From assembly GCA_009787035.1 (NCBI GenBank), contig WRGV01000059.1:1-5466 (forward strand): DNA of 5,466 nucleotides, written 5' to 3'. Position numbers and translations under genes: made by a program. Below are positions 1 to 5,466 of the stretch, in pieces. Source of the stretch: Propionibacteriaceae bacterium. Its GTDB lineage: Bacteria > Actinomycetota > Actinomycetes > Propionibacteriales > Propionibacteriaceae. How positions within the stretch are numbered: position 1 is the first letter of the stretch; each line of letters opens with the position of its first letter. The notes under the pieces were generated by a model. That model had not been told where the DNA came from and made no database searches. It saw only the letters and a program-made list of their open reading frames with translations.

Positions 1-97
1 GAGCGCCCGCTTGACGAGCAGGCGCTGCCACCAGGGCATCGCCATGTCGGTGACCCTGCGGCCGTCGCGCAGCTGGACGACCGCGTCGAGCAGCACG
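1..97. repeat. Direct repeat, left copy (97 bp exact, extends off the window)
   Basis: Base-by-base comparison shows that 1-97 equals 3669-3765 with no mismatch, in the same orientation. The first differences are at 98 (t versus c) and 102 (t versus c). The copies are 3668 bp apart and enclose the whole transporter operon. The left end of the repeat is not visible because it coincides with the window start, so its true length is unknown. Confidence 0.97.
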
Positions 98-114
98 TGC
101 ATGTCGCATATCGA
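1..114 (-). pseudogene. Displaced 3' fragment of an oleate hydratase gene (partial, runs off the window)
   Basis: On the minus strand this stretch encodes, in frame, the segment matching residues about 534-572 of the intact oleate hydratase at 3612-5384. Bases 1-97 are identical to 3669-3765. From 98 to 114 about 12 of 17 bases still match, and the protein reads SICDMHVLL where the intact enzyme has SVYDVRVLL. Beyond 114 similarity stops abruptly. There is no FAD domain, catalytic region or start, so it cannot encode an enzyme. The frame is the same as that of the permease gene just upstream, separated from it only by that gene's stop codon. The fragment probably continues left of the window towards the original ohyA stop. 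I infer a recombination remnant. A window or contig edge falling in a repeat is the main alternative explanation for its short visible length. Confidence 0.85.
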
Positions 115-186
115 TGGCGGCTGGTATCTAGGCCGGGTTCGACGGTGACGGTCGTGCCGTCCTGGCGTCGGGAGATGGCACACCAC
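115..186. other. Unique junction spacer between permease stop and ohyA fragment
   Basis: These 72 bases link the end of the transporter operon to the ohyA remnant. They show no resemblance to the sequence next to the intact ohyA copy. The only structure I see is a 5-bp inverted repeat (147-151 with 157-161, 5-nt loop), which lacks a T-tract and so is a poor terminator candidate. I could not recognise insertion-sequence ends here. If the operon arrived by integration, one boundary of the incoming DNA should be close to 114. Confidence 0.4.
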
Positions 187-2241
187 TCAGTCGCGACGCA
201 CTTGAGCCTGATCGCTCTTGGGGGTTGCCGCTGCGGCGACGAGCGCCATGAGACAGGTGACCGCTAGTGGTGTGATGACGATCGGGGTAAGCATGCCGCC
301 GTCGATGGGAAGAGTTGCGTCATCGACATGCTGGAACCCGATCGCTGCAAGACATGCGAGCACCATGGCAACCACCGCGAGGGGAAGGACAGCCATTGCC
401 GCCTCCCAGGCCCGCACGGCGGCCAGGCGACCCCGGGAGACGCCGACTGCCAGGAGAGCAGCATCCGAATCACTTCGCCTTGCCTGCAGGCTCAGCATGG
501 CGGTCCCGACAGCAAGCGCGTCCAGGACGATCGCGATGACAAGACTGAGCGAGACGGCCTGAAGCACCAGGCGAATCGTCTCGTCCAGGTTCTGGCTTAG
601 GACTATGAATGATGGGAACTGTTCCTTGCTCTGCCAGCCGGCGGCTGCGATGGCCGCGATCGCAGAGGCATCAGTCCAGTTCACAGCGGCTTGGACCTCA
701 TCAGTTGCGGTAATCTGACTGGAGTCGACCCGCCTGGACTGGGCAGGCGTCTGGTATGGGTTGGACGGATCAAAGAGCGGCTGGTCGGTGGCGGCCACCC
801 AAAGGAGGCTTCGGGACTGGAAGATTCGCTGGACTGCGTCGTCGAATACCTCAGGCTGATTCCAGACAATGCGTGGTGGAAGGTCCACGACAACGCCAGT
901 GGAACTCGGCTTGATTTGAAGTCTTCCTGCCATGGCGGACGTCATTCCGGACGCCATGCCTAAGCCCAGGATCCCAACTGCCAGTCCCAGCGCCATCCAG
1001 CGTGTTGCGGCAGCGTTGTGAGTCAGTCTGGCGACGCCTAGACGTATGGGCAGAGAAGCCCCTGCTACAAGGAAACGCAGAGATCTGACTATCAGGGGTT
1101 GCGCGGTGGCCACTCCTATGACTGCGAGCGCAACACTGGCCAAGAGAAGGTACGTTGCTGTTCCAGACATTGCAGCCGACTGTTGCGAGCCCATCTGCAG
1201 GCTCGTGGCAAGTGTGTAAAGTACGAGCCCGGCACTGAAGAGGAGTGGAAGCAGTCGCCACCGGCTGACGTTGGCCTGGTCGCCTGTTCTTCTGCGTATC
1301 GCCCATGGATTGCTCATGGTATGAGAGGCCCCGAGTACTGTGGTCAGCAGCACGATGCCTGCAGTCACGCCAAGTCTCATTGGCCAAGGCACGAGCGCCA
1401 CCGTTGCCCAGTGGCTCACCCCAAACGTTTGGTGAAGCGATAACAGCCAGCCGACGGGCCATAATGCGCCAATGCCGACGACCGCTCCGATCGACGCCCA
1501 GATGAGACTGATCCAAGCACCGACCCACGCAAAGGTGCGCGGTCGCATTCCGATGAGAATGCACGCTGCGAGACGGCGCTCTCTGATGCTTCCGATGAGT
1601 TGTGCGGCAGCGAGGAGCGCGACTATGGCACCGGCCCCGATCACTGCGCAACTGATCACCGTCACGACTCGCGCTTGCATCGGATCGGCATCCCATGCGC
1701 TGTTCTCTTCGCCGAACCCTGCGGCAGGGAAACAGGGGCTTGTCGCGACGGTCGCGTCATCAACACCCACGTATGCGAGTAGATCGTCGGGGCCGATGAG
1801 TGCCTCCCGCCCAATGGTTCCAACAACTACACCCGGAACCATCGTCTTGAGTAGCGGATCTCCACCCGAGAGCAGCACCGACAGTCTGGGAGATATCCAG
1901 GCTGTTCCAGCATCTGGCCACGCTGCGCCCGGGGGTGGCGCTGAGCGAAGGGTGTTGCTGCCGAGTCGGATCACTTCTAGAGAGCCATACTGCGTATTCT
2001 GCCATATCGGGCACGCCATGGAACCAATACCGCCCTGGCTGCCGACCGGCATGCGTGCCGACACCGCGCTGTTGTGGTGCTCGATCTCGCCGAGAACACC
2101 AAGGCCCAGACATATGGCGACGATGGCGAGAGCAGTAGTCAGTGTGGCGACAGCCTGCGCGATCCACTCAAACCGCGAACGGGGTCGCACCATTCGTACG
2201 GCGAGTTCAAGAGCTGCTCGTCCAGCCGTGTATGACGTCAT
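187..2241 (-). CDS. FtsX/MacB-like ABC transporter permease, 684 aa, 10 predicted TM helices
   Basis: This is the membrane subunit of an ABC transporter paired with the ATPase just upstream. Predicted hydrophobic helices lie near residues 30-50, 191-215, 238-268, 283-305, 329-348, 361-383, 415-436, 556-585, 612-636 and 650-672. That is a 4+2+4 arrangement with two extracytoplasmic domains, about 51-190 and 437-555. The FtsX-type coupling segment (basic patch, then Ala/Leu/Gly, then a helix) appears twice, at about 219-250 and 588-622, showing an internal duplication. C77 and C170 both lie in the first external domain and could pair. The family moves or extracts lipids and peptides by mechanotransmission and includes antibiotic and bacteriocin resistance or export pumps. 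The ATG start overlaps the ATPase stop as ATGA, so translation is coupled. Length and topology resemble the membrane proteins of lactococcin 972-type clusters, but substrate and direction cannot be read from sequence. Confidence 0.9.
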   Translation of the reverse strand: MTSYTAGRAALELAVRMVRPRSRFEWIAQAVATLTTALAIVAICLGLGVLGEIEHHNSAVSARMPVGSQGGIGSMACPIWQNTQYGSLEVIRLGSNTLRSAPPPGAAWPDAGTAWISPRLSVLLSGGDPLLKTMVPGVVVGTIGREALIGPDDLLAYVGVDDATVATSPCFPAAGFGEENSAWDADPMQARVVTVISCAVIGAGAIVALLAAAQLIGSIRERRLAACILIGMRPRTFAWVGAWISLIWASIGAVVGIGALWPVGWLLSLHQTFGVSHWATVALVPWPMRLGVTAGIVLLTTVLGASHTMSNPWAIRRRTGDQANVSRWRLLPLLFSAGLVLYTLATSLQMGSQQSAAMSGTATYLLLASVALAVIGVATAQPLIVRSLRFLVAGASLPIRLGVARLTHNAAATRWMALGLAVGILGLGMASGMTSAMAGRLQIKPSSTGVVVDLPPRIVWNQPEVFDDAVQRIFQSRSLLWVAATDQPLFDPSNPYQTPAQSRRVDSSQITATDEVQAAVNWTDASAIAAIAAAGWQSKEQFPSFIVLSQNLDETIRLVLQAVSLSLVIAIVLDALAVGTAMLSLQARRSDSDAALLAVGVSRGRLAAVRAWEAAMAVLPLAVVAMVLACLAAIGFQHVDDATLPIDGGMLTPIVITPLAVTCLMALVAAAATPKSDQAQVRRD

Positions 2242-3014
2242 TGCAAGCGTCCGTCTAGCATGGATGCCCGTCTAGCGCACGCGGCCGCGACATGAACATC
2301 GTGTGTTGCAACCAGGAGGGCTGCCCCTCGCTCCCGGCAGAGGGCTGTCAATAGTGCTAGGACAACATGAGAGTTCTCCTGGTCGAGTGCGCCGGTCGGC
2401 TCGTCTGCCAGAACCAGGCGAGGCTCGTGTACGAGGGCTCTAGCGATGGCGCAGCGTTGGGCCTGGCCTCCGCTCACGGCTCCGGGTTTAGAACCGGCCA
2501 CGTCATCCAAACCGACTCGTGTCAGTAGTGCAGCTGCACTCGCCAAGGCGGATCGTCGGCTTGCGCCAGACAATTCGGCAACCAAAGCGACATTGTCAAG
2601 CAGGCTCAACTCGGCGACAAGCTCGCCGAACTGGAAAACTAGTCCAATGCTAACCCTGCGAATATCGGCGCGTCTATCAGCCGTTACTTTAGACAGTTCT
2701 TGAGAGTTGACCTTGATGGATCCATCGGAGAATCCAAGGATCCCTGCGCACAGGAGCAGGAGCGTGGATTTCCCACAACCGCTTGGACCCATCAAGGCCA
2801 CCGATTCTCCTGCGGCAACGTCAAGAGCGACTTGGCGCACAGCCCATGGAGCATCCGGATAGTACCTGTAGGAAACGTTAGCAACGCTCAGTATCGACGG
2901 TCCGGATACGCGACTGGAAGACTCGTCAGATGATATGGGCTCCGCTCGCCTGGGAGTCGCGCCAGGCGAGGGGTCCATGTCTGTGTCCATGCGTCTGTGG
3001 CCCAGAGCAGTCAT
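2238..3014 (-). CDS. ABC transporter ATP-binding protein, 258 aa (MacB/LolD-like)
   Basis: This cytoplasmic ATPase subunit powers the FtsX-like permease encoded next to it. All motifs are intact: Walker A GPSGCGKST at 76-84, Q-loop Q128 in LVFQFGEL, signature VSGGQAQR at 180-187, Walker B LVLADEP at 200-206 with catalytic E205, D-loop GALD at 208-211 and H-loop H238 in ATHD. The spacing and the ADEPTGALD string are typical of the MacB/LolD/FtsE class, which also includes the ATPases of lactococcin 972-type loci. The nucleotide-binding core begins near residue 41. The first 40 residues are a Ser/Pro/Arg-rich extension without homology that I can see. Start choice is uncertain: ATG at 3014 lies 12 nt after the preceding stop but has no good Shine-Dalgarno, and ATGs at 2990 and 2978 are alternatives. 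Translation may depend on coupling to the secreted-protein gene. Its stop overlaps the permease start. Confidence 0.96.
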   Translation of the reverse strand: MTALGHRRMDTDMDPSPGATPRRAEPISSDESSSRVSGPSILSVANVSYRYYPDAPWAVRQVALDVAAGESVALMGPSGCGKSTLLLLCAGILGFSDGSIKVNSQELSKVTADRRADIRRVSIGLVFQFGELVAELSLLDNVALVAELSGASRRSALASAAALLTRVGLDDVAGSKPGAVSGGQAQRCAIARALVHEPRLVLADEPTGALDQENSHVVLALLTALCRERGAALLVATHDVHVAAACARRASMLDGRLQ

Positions 3015-3026
3015 GTCAAGCCAGTC

Positions 3027-3461
3027 TCAGTACAGCGGATTGGTCCAGGATGCGGTTGAGCAAGTGTCGAAGAGCGGTTTGCCTTCACAAGTCTCGGTGT
3101 ACGCATATCGCGTGATGATCAGATCGAAATCGAACCAGACGAGATCTGGGATCAGAGCAGATGTGTTCTTGACCGAATACTGGGTTCCCCAACTCAGGTT
3201 GTTCACGCGAACGCGGAACTTGGCGTTGTTAACGTCGCCAGCCACGGTATCGTACAGCGTCCCCTTGATGTGGAAGCCTCCGCGATTGTCGTTCCTGCTG
3301 TACCACTGGTAGTTGTAGGAAGCCTTCGCGGTTCCACCTGTTTGGTTGTACGATGTCCAAGCCGTTGAGCTGGCATGCGCCAGCGGCGCTTGGAAGCTGA
3401 GTATCACAACCCCGATGAGGGCCAGAAGAGCCGCTCGTACTGGGACTCGAAGGTGTGTCAT
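3027..3461 (-). CDS. Small secreted protein of unknown family, 144 aa; candidate cargo or effector of the adjacent ABC transporter
   Basis: The N-terminus is a textbook Sec signal peptide: basic start MTHLRVPVR, hydrophobic core at 10-21, and an AHA|SS signal peptidase I site at 30/31. The mature part is about 114 residues and rich in aromatics (5 Trp, 9 Tyr, 5 Phe). It has alternating patterns that suggest beta strands (82-86 and 108-121), and two cysteines, C125 and C134, placed for a disulfide near the C-terminus. It has no lipobox, cell-wall anchor or double-glycine leader. I do not recognise the family. It lacks the pattern I associate with lactococcin 972 although the gene neighbourhood is similar. 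The start at 3461 is well supported by AAGGAG five bases upstream; a longer frame opening at 3590 would begin inside the promoter. It is the first gene of the operon, 12 nt before the ATPase. Bacteriocin, toxin, or transporter-associated binding protein are all possible. Confidence 0.85.
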   Translation of the reverse strand: MTHLRVPVRAALLALIGVVILSFQAPLAHASSTAWTSYNQTGGTAKASYNYQWYSRNDNRGGFHIKGTLYDTVAGDVNNAKFRVRVNNLSWGTQYSVKNTSALIPDLVWFDFDLIITRYAYTETCEGKPLFDTCSTASWTNPLY

Positions 3462-3466
3462 GGTGT

Positions 3467-3474
3467 CTCCTTCT
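3467..3474 (-). promoter_or_regulatory. Strong ribosome binding site of the secreted-protein gene
   Basis: On the minus strand AGAAGGAG stands five bases before the ATG at 3461. It is the best Shine-Dalgarno of the operon and fixes the start at a residue that gives a canonical signal peptide. The two downstream genes have much weaker sites, which fits translation of the secreted protein at a higher level than the pump. Confidence 0.85.
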
Positions 3475-3504
3475 GGTGTTTTCCGGCAAGCAACACAGCC
3501 TGCG

Positions 3505-3526
3505 TTCGGTTTCCGAAGGGGGGGGG
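3505..3526 (-). promoter_or_regulatory. Leader hairpin next to a nine-C tract
   Basis: In the predicted leader RNA a run of nine C (3518-3526) is followed by a perfect 5-bp hairpin, TTCGG-AAA-CCGAA (3505-3517). The C-tract can also pair partly with the AAGGG just upstream of it, so alternative folds exist. There is no T-tract, so this is not an obvious terminator. It could influence translation or be a variable-length tract. Function is inference only. Confidence 0.4.
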
Positions 3527-3549
3527 CGCTCCCTTGAAGAGCTGATAAC

Positions 3550-3567
3550 TCATCATAACTATGATGA
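3550..3567. promoter_or_regulatory. Perfect 8-bp-arm palindrome overlapping the operon -10: candidate operator
   Basis: The plus strand reads TCATCATA-AC-TATGATGA, two perfect 8-bp arms around a 2-bp centre. It covers the predicted -10 hexamer (3561-3566) and the likely transcription start. That is the usual position for a repressor that blocks RNA polymerase. No regulator gene that could bind it lies within the window. GntR, TetR or MarR proteins typically bind sites of this size, but the family cannot be told from the site. Confidence 0.55.
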
Positions 3568-3590
3568 CGCGGGAGGTGCGCTGTTGTCAA
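3561..3590 (-). promoter_or_regulatory. Sigma70-like promoter of the secreted protein / ABC operon
   Basis: A consensus -35 TTGACA at 3585-3590 is followed, after 18 bp, by CATCAT (3561-3566, 4 of 6 matches to TATAAT). The predicted start of transcription is near 3554, giving a leader of about 90 nt before the ATG at 3461. The promoter begins 21 bp downstream of the ohyA stop codon, so the operon can be expressed independently of ohyA. Confidence 0.55.
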
Positions 3591-3592
3591 GC

Positions 3593-3621
3593 AAAAAAGA
3601 AGACCAACACGTCAGATGACG
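3593..3621 (-). terminator. Possible weak terminator at the end of ohyA
   Basis: The palindrome CGTCA-TC-TGACG (3610-3621) spans the ohyA stop codon. It is followed, after about 11 bases, by a T-rich run with six consecutive T (3593-3598) on the minus strand. The stem is short and the gap to the T-run is long, so termination would be partial at best. Read-through from ohyA into the ABC operon is possible. Confidence 0.25.
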
Positions 3622-5384
3622 CCGTGCTCGGCGAGCAGCTTGGGCAGCACGGTGCCTGAGGCGGCCTTGAGCGCCCGCTTGACGAGCAGGCGCTGCCACC
3701 AGGGCATCGCCATGTCGGTGACCCTGCGGCCGTCGCGCAGCTGGACGACCGCGTCGAGCAGCACGCGCACGTCGTAGACCGAGCCGAACACCTCGGGCAC
3801 GCCGCGGTCGACGCGGCACAGCGTGTACACGGCCTCCATGGCCGAGCGCACCGAGTATTCGGTGGTGAACACGGTGTCGCGCGGGATCTCGGTGAACTGG
3901 CCGAGGAACGCGAAGTTGGTGCTCCCCGGAGGCACCACGCCCGGCCGGTCGCCCAGACGGCGGGGCATGAAGTACGAGGTGACGTACGGCATCATGCACG
4001 GCACGCAGCGCGTGCCGGTCGCGGCGAGCTCGTCGATCTGGTCGGTCGGCACGCCGAGGTGGAACAGCCACTCGCGGGCGATCTCGTCGCCGGTGCACTG
4101 CGCCATCGGCGTGCGGACGTAGTCGCCGGGCACGTCGGCATGCAGGCCGTAGATCCACACGGCCACCTGGCCGTCCGGCTGCGTGCGGAAGTGCGGCTGG
4201 CGGTTGACCGTGAAGCTCATCAGCCACGACGAGTCGCGCACCGTGACGATGCCGCCGGTGACGACCTTGCCCGACAGCGGGTCGCGCCCGGTGATGGCGC
4301 GCAGGTACGGCAGCACGCGCTCGTCCAGCGTCGTCAGCGTGGCCGACTCCCAGCGGCTGGCGGCGATGTCCGAGCAGAACACGTCCGGACGCCCGAAGTC
4401 GTCCGGATCCTGCGCGGCGATCGCGCGCCACAGCTGCCAGCTGGGCCCCTGGCCGTCCTCGACCACGACCTGCGGCGCGTGCTCCTTGTCGCCCAGCGCC
4501 GAGCCGTCCACGTTGCTGCCGTTGGTGACGAACACCAGGTCGTCGGCGCACAGGTCGATCGCCTGCTCGCGTCCGTCGATCGCGCAGACCAGCCGCCGGG
4601 CGGTCTTGCGCCCCAGGCCGATGTCGAAGCGCACGTCCGTCACGGTGACGCCGAACCGGAAGTCGACGCCGTGGCCGCGCAGGTACGCCACCAGTGGCTC
4701 GATCAGCGACTCGTACTGGTTGTACTTGGTGAACTTGAGCGCGCTCAGGTCGGGCAGTCCCTGGATGTGGTGGATGAACCGCTGCAGGTAGCGCCGCATC
4801 TCGGCGGCGCTGTGCCACTCCTGGAACGCGAACATCGTGCGCCAGTACAGCCAGAAGTTCGAGTCGAGCACCTCATCCGACAGCACGTCGGCGATGGTCT
4901 TGGTGCCGAGGTCGGCCTCGGGGGTGAAGAACAGCGTCATGATCTGGCGGCAGGCCGCATCCGACAGGCCGAAGCCGCGGGTGCCGCCGTCGTGGCCGCG
5001 GTCGCGGATCGTGCGCATGAGGGACGAGTTGGGGTCGGTCTTGTTGAGCCGGTAGAACTCGTCGAGCACCGACAGCCCGGGCGCGTCCAGCGACGGCACC
5101 GACCGGAACAGGTCCCACAGGCACTCGAAGTGGTCTTCCATCTCGCGTCCCCCGCGGATGACCAGGCCCAGCCCCGGCACGTCCAGGCCGTCGCAGGCCC
5201 CGCCGGGCAGCGCGTCGGCCTCCAGCACGTGGATGCGTTCGCCCGGCATGCCGGCGTCGCGCACCAGGAAGGCGGCCGCCGCCAGCGCGGCCAGTCCCGA
5301 GCCGACGATGTAGGCGTCGCCCGCCGGGGTGGCCGCCGCGGCCGGGGTGGCGAAGGCTTCGTAGTTTCCGTTGCTGTGGTACAT
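3612..5384 (-). CDS. ohyA: Oleate hydratase (fatty acid double-bond hydratase), 590 aa
   Basis: This FAD-dependent enzyme (EC 4.2.1.53, older name myosin-cross-reactive antigen) adds water to the cis-9 double bond of oleic and linoleic acid, giving 10-hydroxy fatty acids; FAD has a structural role. The family start MYHSNGNYEAFA is present. The dinucleotide-binding motif is at about 26-40 (VGSGLAALAAAAFL), with the ribose-binding acid E55. The conserved loop RGGREM is at 77-82, where E81 corresponds to the water-activating glutamate. Y199 in RRYLQRFIHHI probably corresponds to the catalytic tyrosine. The blocks DHFECLWDLFRS, SNFWLYWRTMFAFQEWHSA and TKYNQYESLI are all typical. The length is normal and I see no lesion. 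ATG at 5384 has GAGGAG six bases upstream and sits 16 nt after the preceding stop, so the two genes are probably cotranscribed. Codons 540-572 lie in the 97-bp repeat. The protein likely detoxifies unsaturated fatty acids at the inner membrane surface. Confidence 0.96.
   Translation of the reverse strand: MYHSNGNYEAFATPAAAATPAGDAYIVGSGLAALAAAAFLVRDAGMPGERIHVLEADALPGGACDGLDVPGLGLVIRGGREMEDHFECLWDLFRSVPSLDAPGLSVLDEFYRLNKTDPNSSLMRTIRDRGHDGGTRGFGLSDAACRQIMTLFFTPEADLGTKTIADVLSDEVLDSNFWLYWRTMFAFQEWHSAAEMRRYLQRFIHHIQGLPDLSALKFTKYNQYESLIEPLVAYLRGHGVDFRFGVTVTDVRFDIGLGRKTARRLVCAIDGREQAIDLCADDLVFVTNGSNVDGSALGDKEHAPQVVVEDGQGPSWQLWRAIAAQDPDDFGRPDVFCSDIAASRWESATLTTLDERVLPYLRAITGRDPLSGKVVTGGIVTVRDSSWLMSFTVNRQPHFRTQPDGQVAVWIYGLHADVPGDYVRTPMAQCTGDEIAREWLFHLGVPTDQIDELAATGTRCVPCMMPYVTSYFMPRRLGDRPGVVPPGSTNFAFLGQFTEIPRDTVFTTEYSVRSAMEAVYTLCRVDRGVPEVFGSVYDVRVLLDAVVQLRDGRRVTDMAMPWWQRLLVKRALKAASGTVLPKLLAEHGVI
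3669..3765. repeat. Direct repeat, right copy (inside the ohyA 3' end)
   Basis: This is the second copy of the 97-bp exact repeat at 1-97. It encodes residues about 540-572 of the intact oleate hydratase and lies 57 bp before the end of the gene. Because it is within the intact reading frame, the displaced partner is the copy at the left edge. How far identity would continue towards the ohyA stop cannot be seen, because the left copy is cut by the window. Confidence 0.97.
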
Positions 5385-5390
5385 GATCCG

Positions 5391-5396
5391 CTCCTC
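5391..5396 (-). promoter_or_regulatory. Ribosome binding site of ohyA
   Basis: GAGGAG on the minus strand lies six bases before the ATG at 5384, between the upstream stop codon and ohyA. It supports both the chosen start and the conserved N-terminus MYHSNGNYEAF seen across oleate hydratases. Confidence 0.8.
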
Positions 5397-5400
5397 GATG

Positions 5401-5466
5401 TCAGTTCTGGTCGAGGACGGCCGCCAGCGCGGCCAGCTCGTCGTCGTTCAGGGGCGACGGGACGGG
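5401..5466 (-). CDS. C-terminal 21 codons of an unidentified upstream gene
   Basis: The minus strand is open from the window edge to a TGA at 5401-5403 and encodes PVPSPLNDDELAALAAVLDQN. The high GC, with G or C in nearly every third codon position, agrees with coding, and the end looks like an amphipathic alpha helix. It stops 16 nt before ohyA in the same orientation, so it is probably in the same transcription unit. A small regulator or a lipid-related protein would be plausible, but 21 residues do not allow an assignment. Confidence 0.6.
   Translation of the reverse strand, partial: PVPSPLNDDELAALAAVLDQN

Noticed and set aside
147..161. The inverted repeat GACGG-TCGTG-CCGTC as terminator of the ABC operon
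   Set aside because: The stem is only five pairs and no T-tract follows on the minus strand, so I do not call it a terminator.
2233..2240. The palindrome TGACGTCA at the permease start
   Set aside because: It falls across the ATGA stop/start overlap inside coding sequence. An 8-bp palindrome there is easily chance, and no promoter is nearby.
1472..2275. A 267-aa plus-strand frame
   Set aside because: It is antisense to the permease, has no ribosome binding site and a composition (Ala/Ser/Arg/Pro/Met-rich) typical of a shadow frame.
2251..2276. A 9-bp direct repeat CCGTCTAGC (2251-2259 and 2268-2276)
   Set aside because: Both copies are within the end of the ATPase coding region, in different frames, with no sign of a mobile-element boundary.
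3027..3461. Calling the secreted protein a lactococcin 972 family bacteriocin
   Set aside because: The neighbourhood fits, but the mature protein is longer than that family's usual 60-70 residues and I do not see its Ser/Tyr/His-containing pattern. Naming it would be guilt by association.
3462..3590. A 43-codon N-terminal extension of the secreted protein beginning with TTG at 3590
   Set aside because: The TTG is part of the TTGACA -35 element and has no Shine-Dalgarno. The ATG at 3461 has AAGGAG at ideal spacing and gives a canonical signal peptide.
4183..4791. A 202-aa plus-strand frame inside ohyA
   Set aside because: It is the antisense shadow of a conserved coding region, without start signals or recognisable domains.
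3559..4818. A 419-aa second minus-strand frame overlapping ohyA
   Set aside because: It is an Arg/Ala/Pro-rich shadow of the high-GC ohyA gene, whose true frame has unmistakable family motifs.

Overview
The window looks like a stretch of a high-GC Gram-positive (actinobacterial) chromosome or large replicon. This is inferred from the high G+C of the oleate hydratase gene (60-base lines counted by hand gave 63-75%), the Ala/Arg/Val-rich proteins, the clear Shine-Dalgarno sites and the absence of Gram-negative partners for the transporter. I cannot name the genus. All convincing genes lie on the minus strand, so the functional reading order is from high to low coordinates.

Right part (about 3612-5466): the last 21 codons of an unidentified gene end at 5401. 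After a 16-nt gap with a good ribosome binding site comes a complete 590-aa FAD-dependent oleate hydratase (ohyA), which hydrates the cis-9 double bond of unsaturated fatty acids to 10-hydroxy acids and is often linked to tolerance of antimicrobial host or gut lipids.

Middle part (187-3611): immediately beyond the ohyA stop the base composition drops (single lines about 45-60% GC) and a compact three-gene operon begins. It has a sigma70-like promoter (3561-3590) with a perfect 8-bp-arm palindrome over the -10, and a leader of about 90 nt holding a hairpin and a run of nine C. The genes are a 144-aa secreted protein of no family I recognise (3027-3461), an ABC ATPase (2238-3014, 12 nt after the previous stop) and a 10-TM FtsX/MacB-like permease (187-2241, ATGA overlap with the ATPase). 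The layout resembles lactococcin 972-type bacteriocin clusters (small exported protein, ATPase, large membrane protein), but the secreted protein lacks the lactococcin 972 sequence pattern. A new secreted bacteriocin or toxin with a dedicated export or self-protection ABC pump is the most attractive reading. It is an inference.

Left edge (1-186): positions 1-97 are an exact copy of 3669-3765, inside the 3' end of ohyA. The copy continues in frame at lower identity to about 114 and then stops. The transporter operon is therefore bracketed by an intact ohyA and a displaced ohyA 3' fragment, in the same orientation. This is what is left when a segment integrates by recombination in the 3' end of a gene, or when a 3.67-kb unit is tandemly duplicated. 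No integrase or transposase is present in the window.
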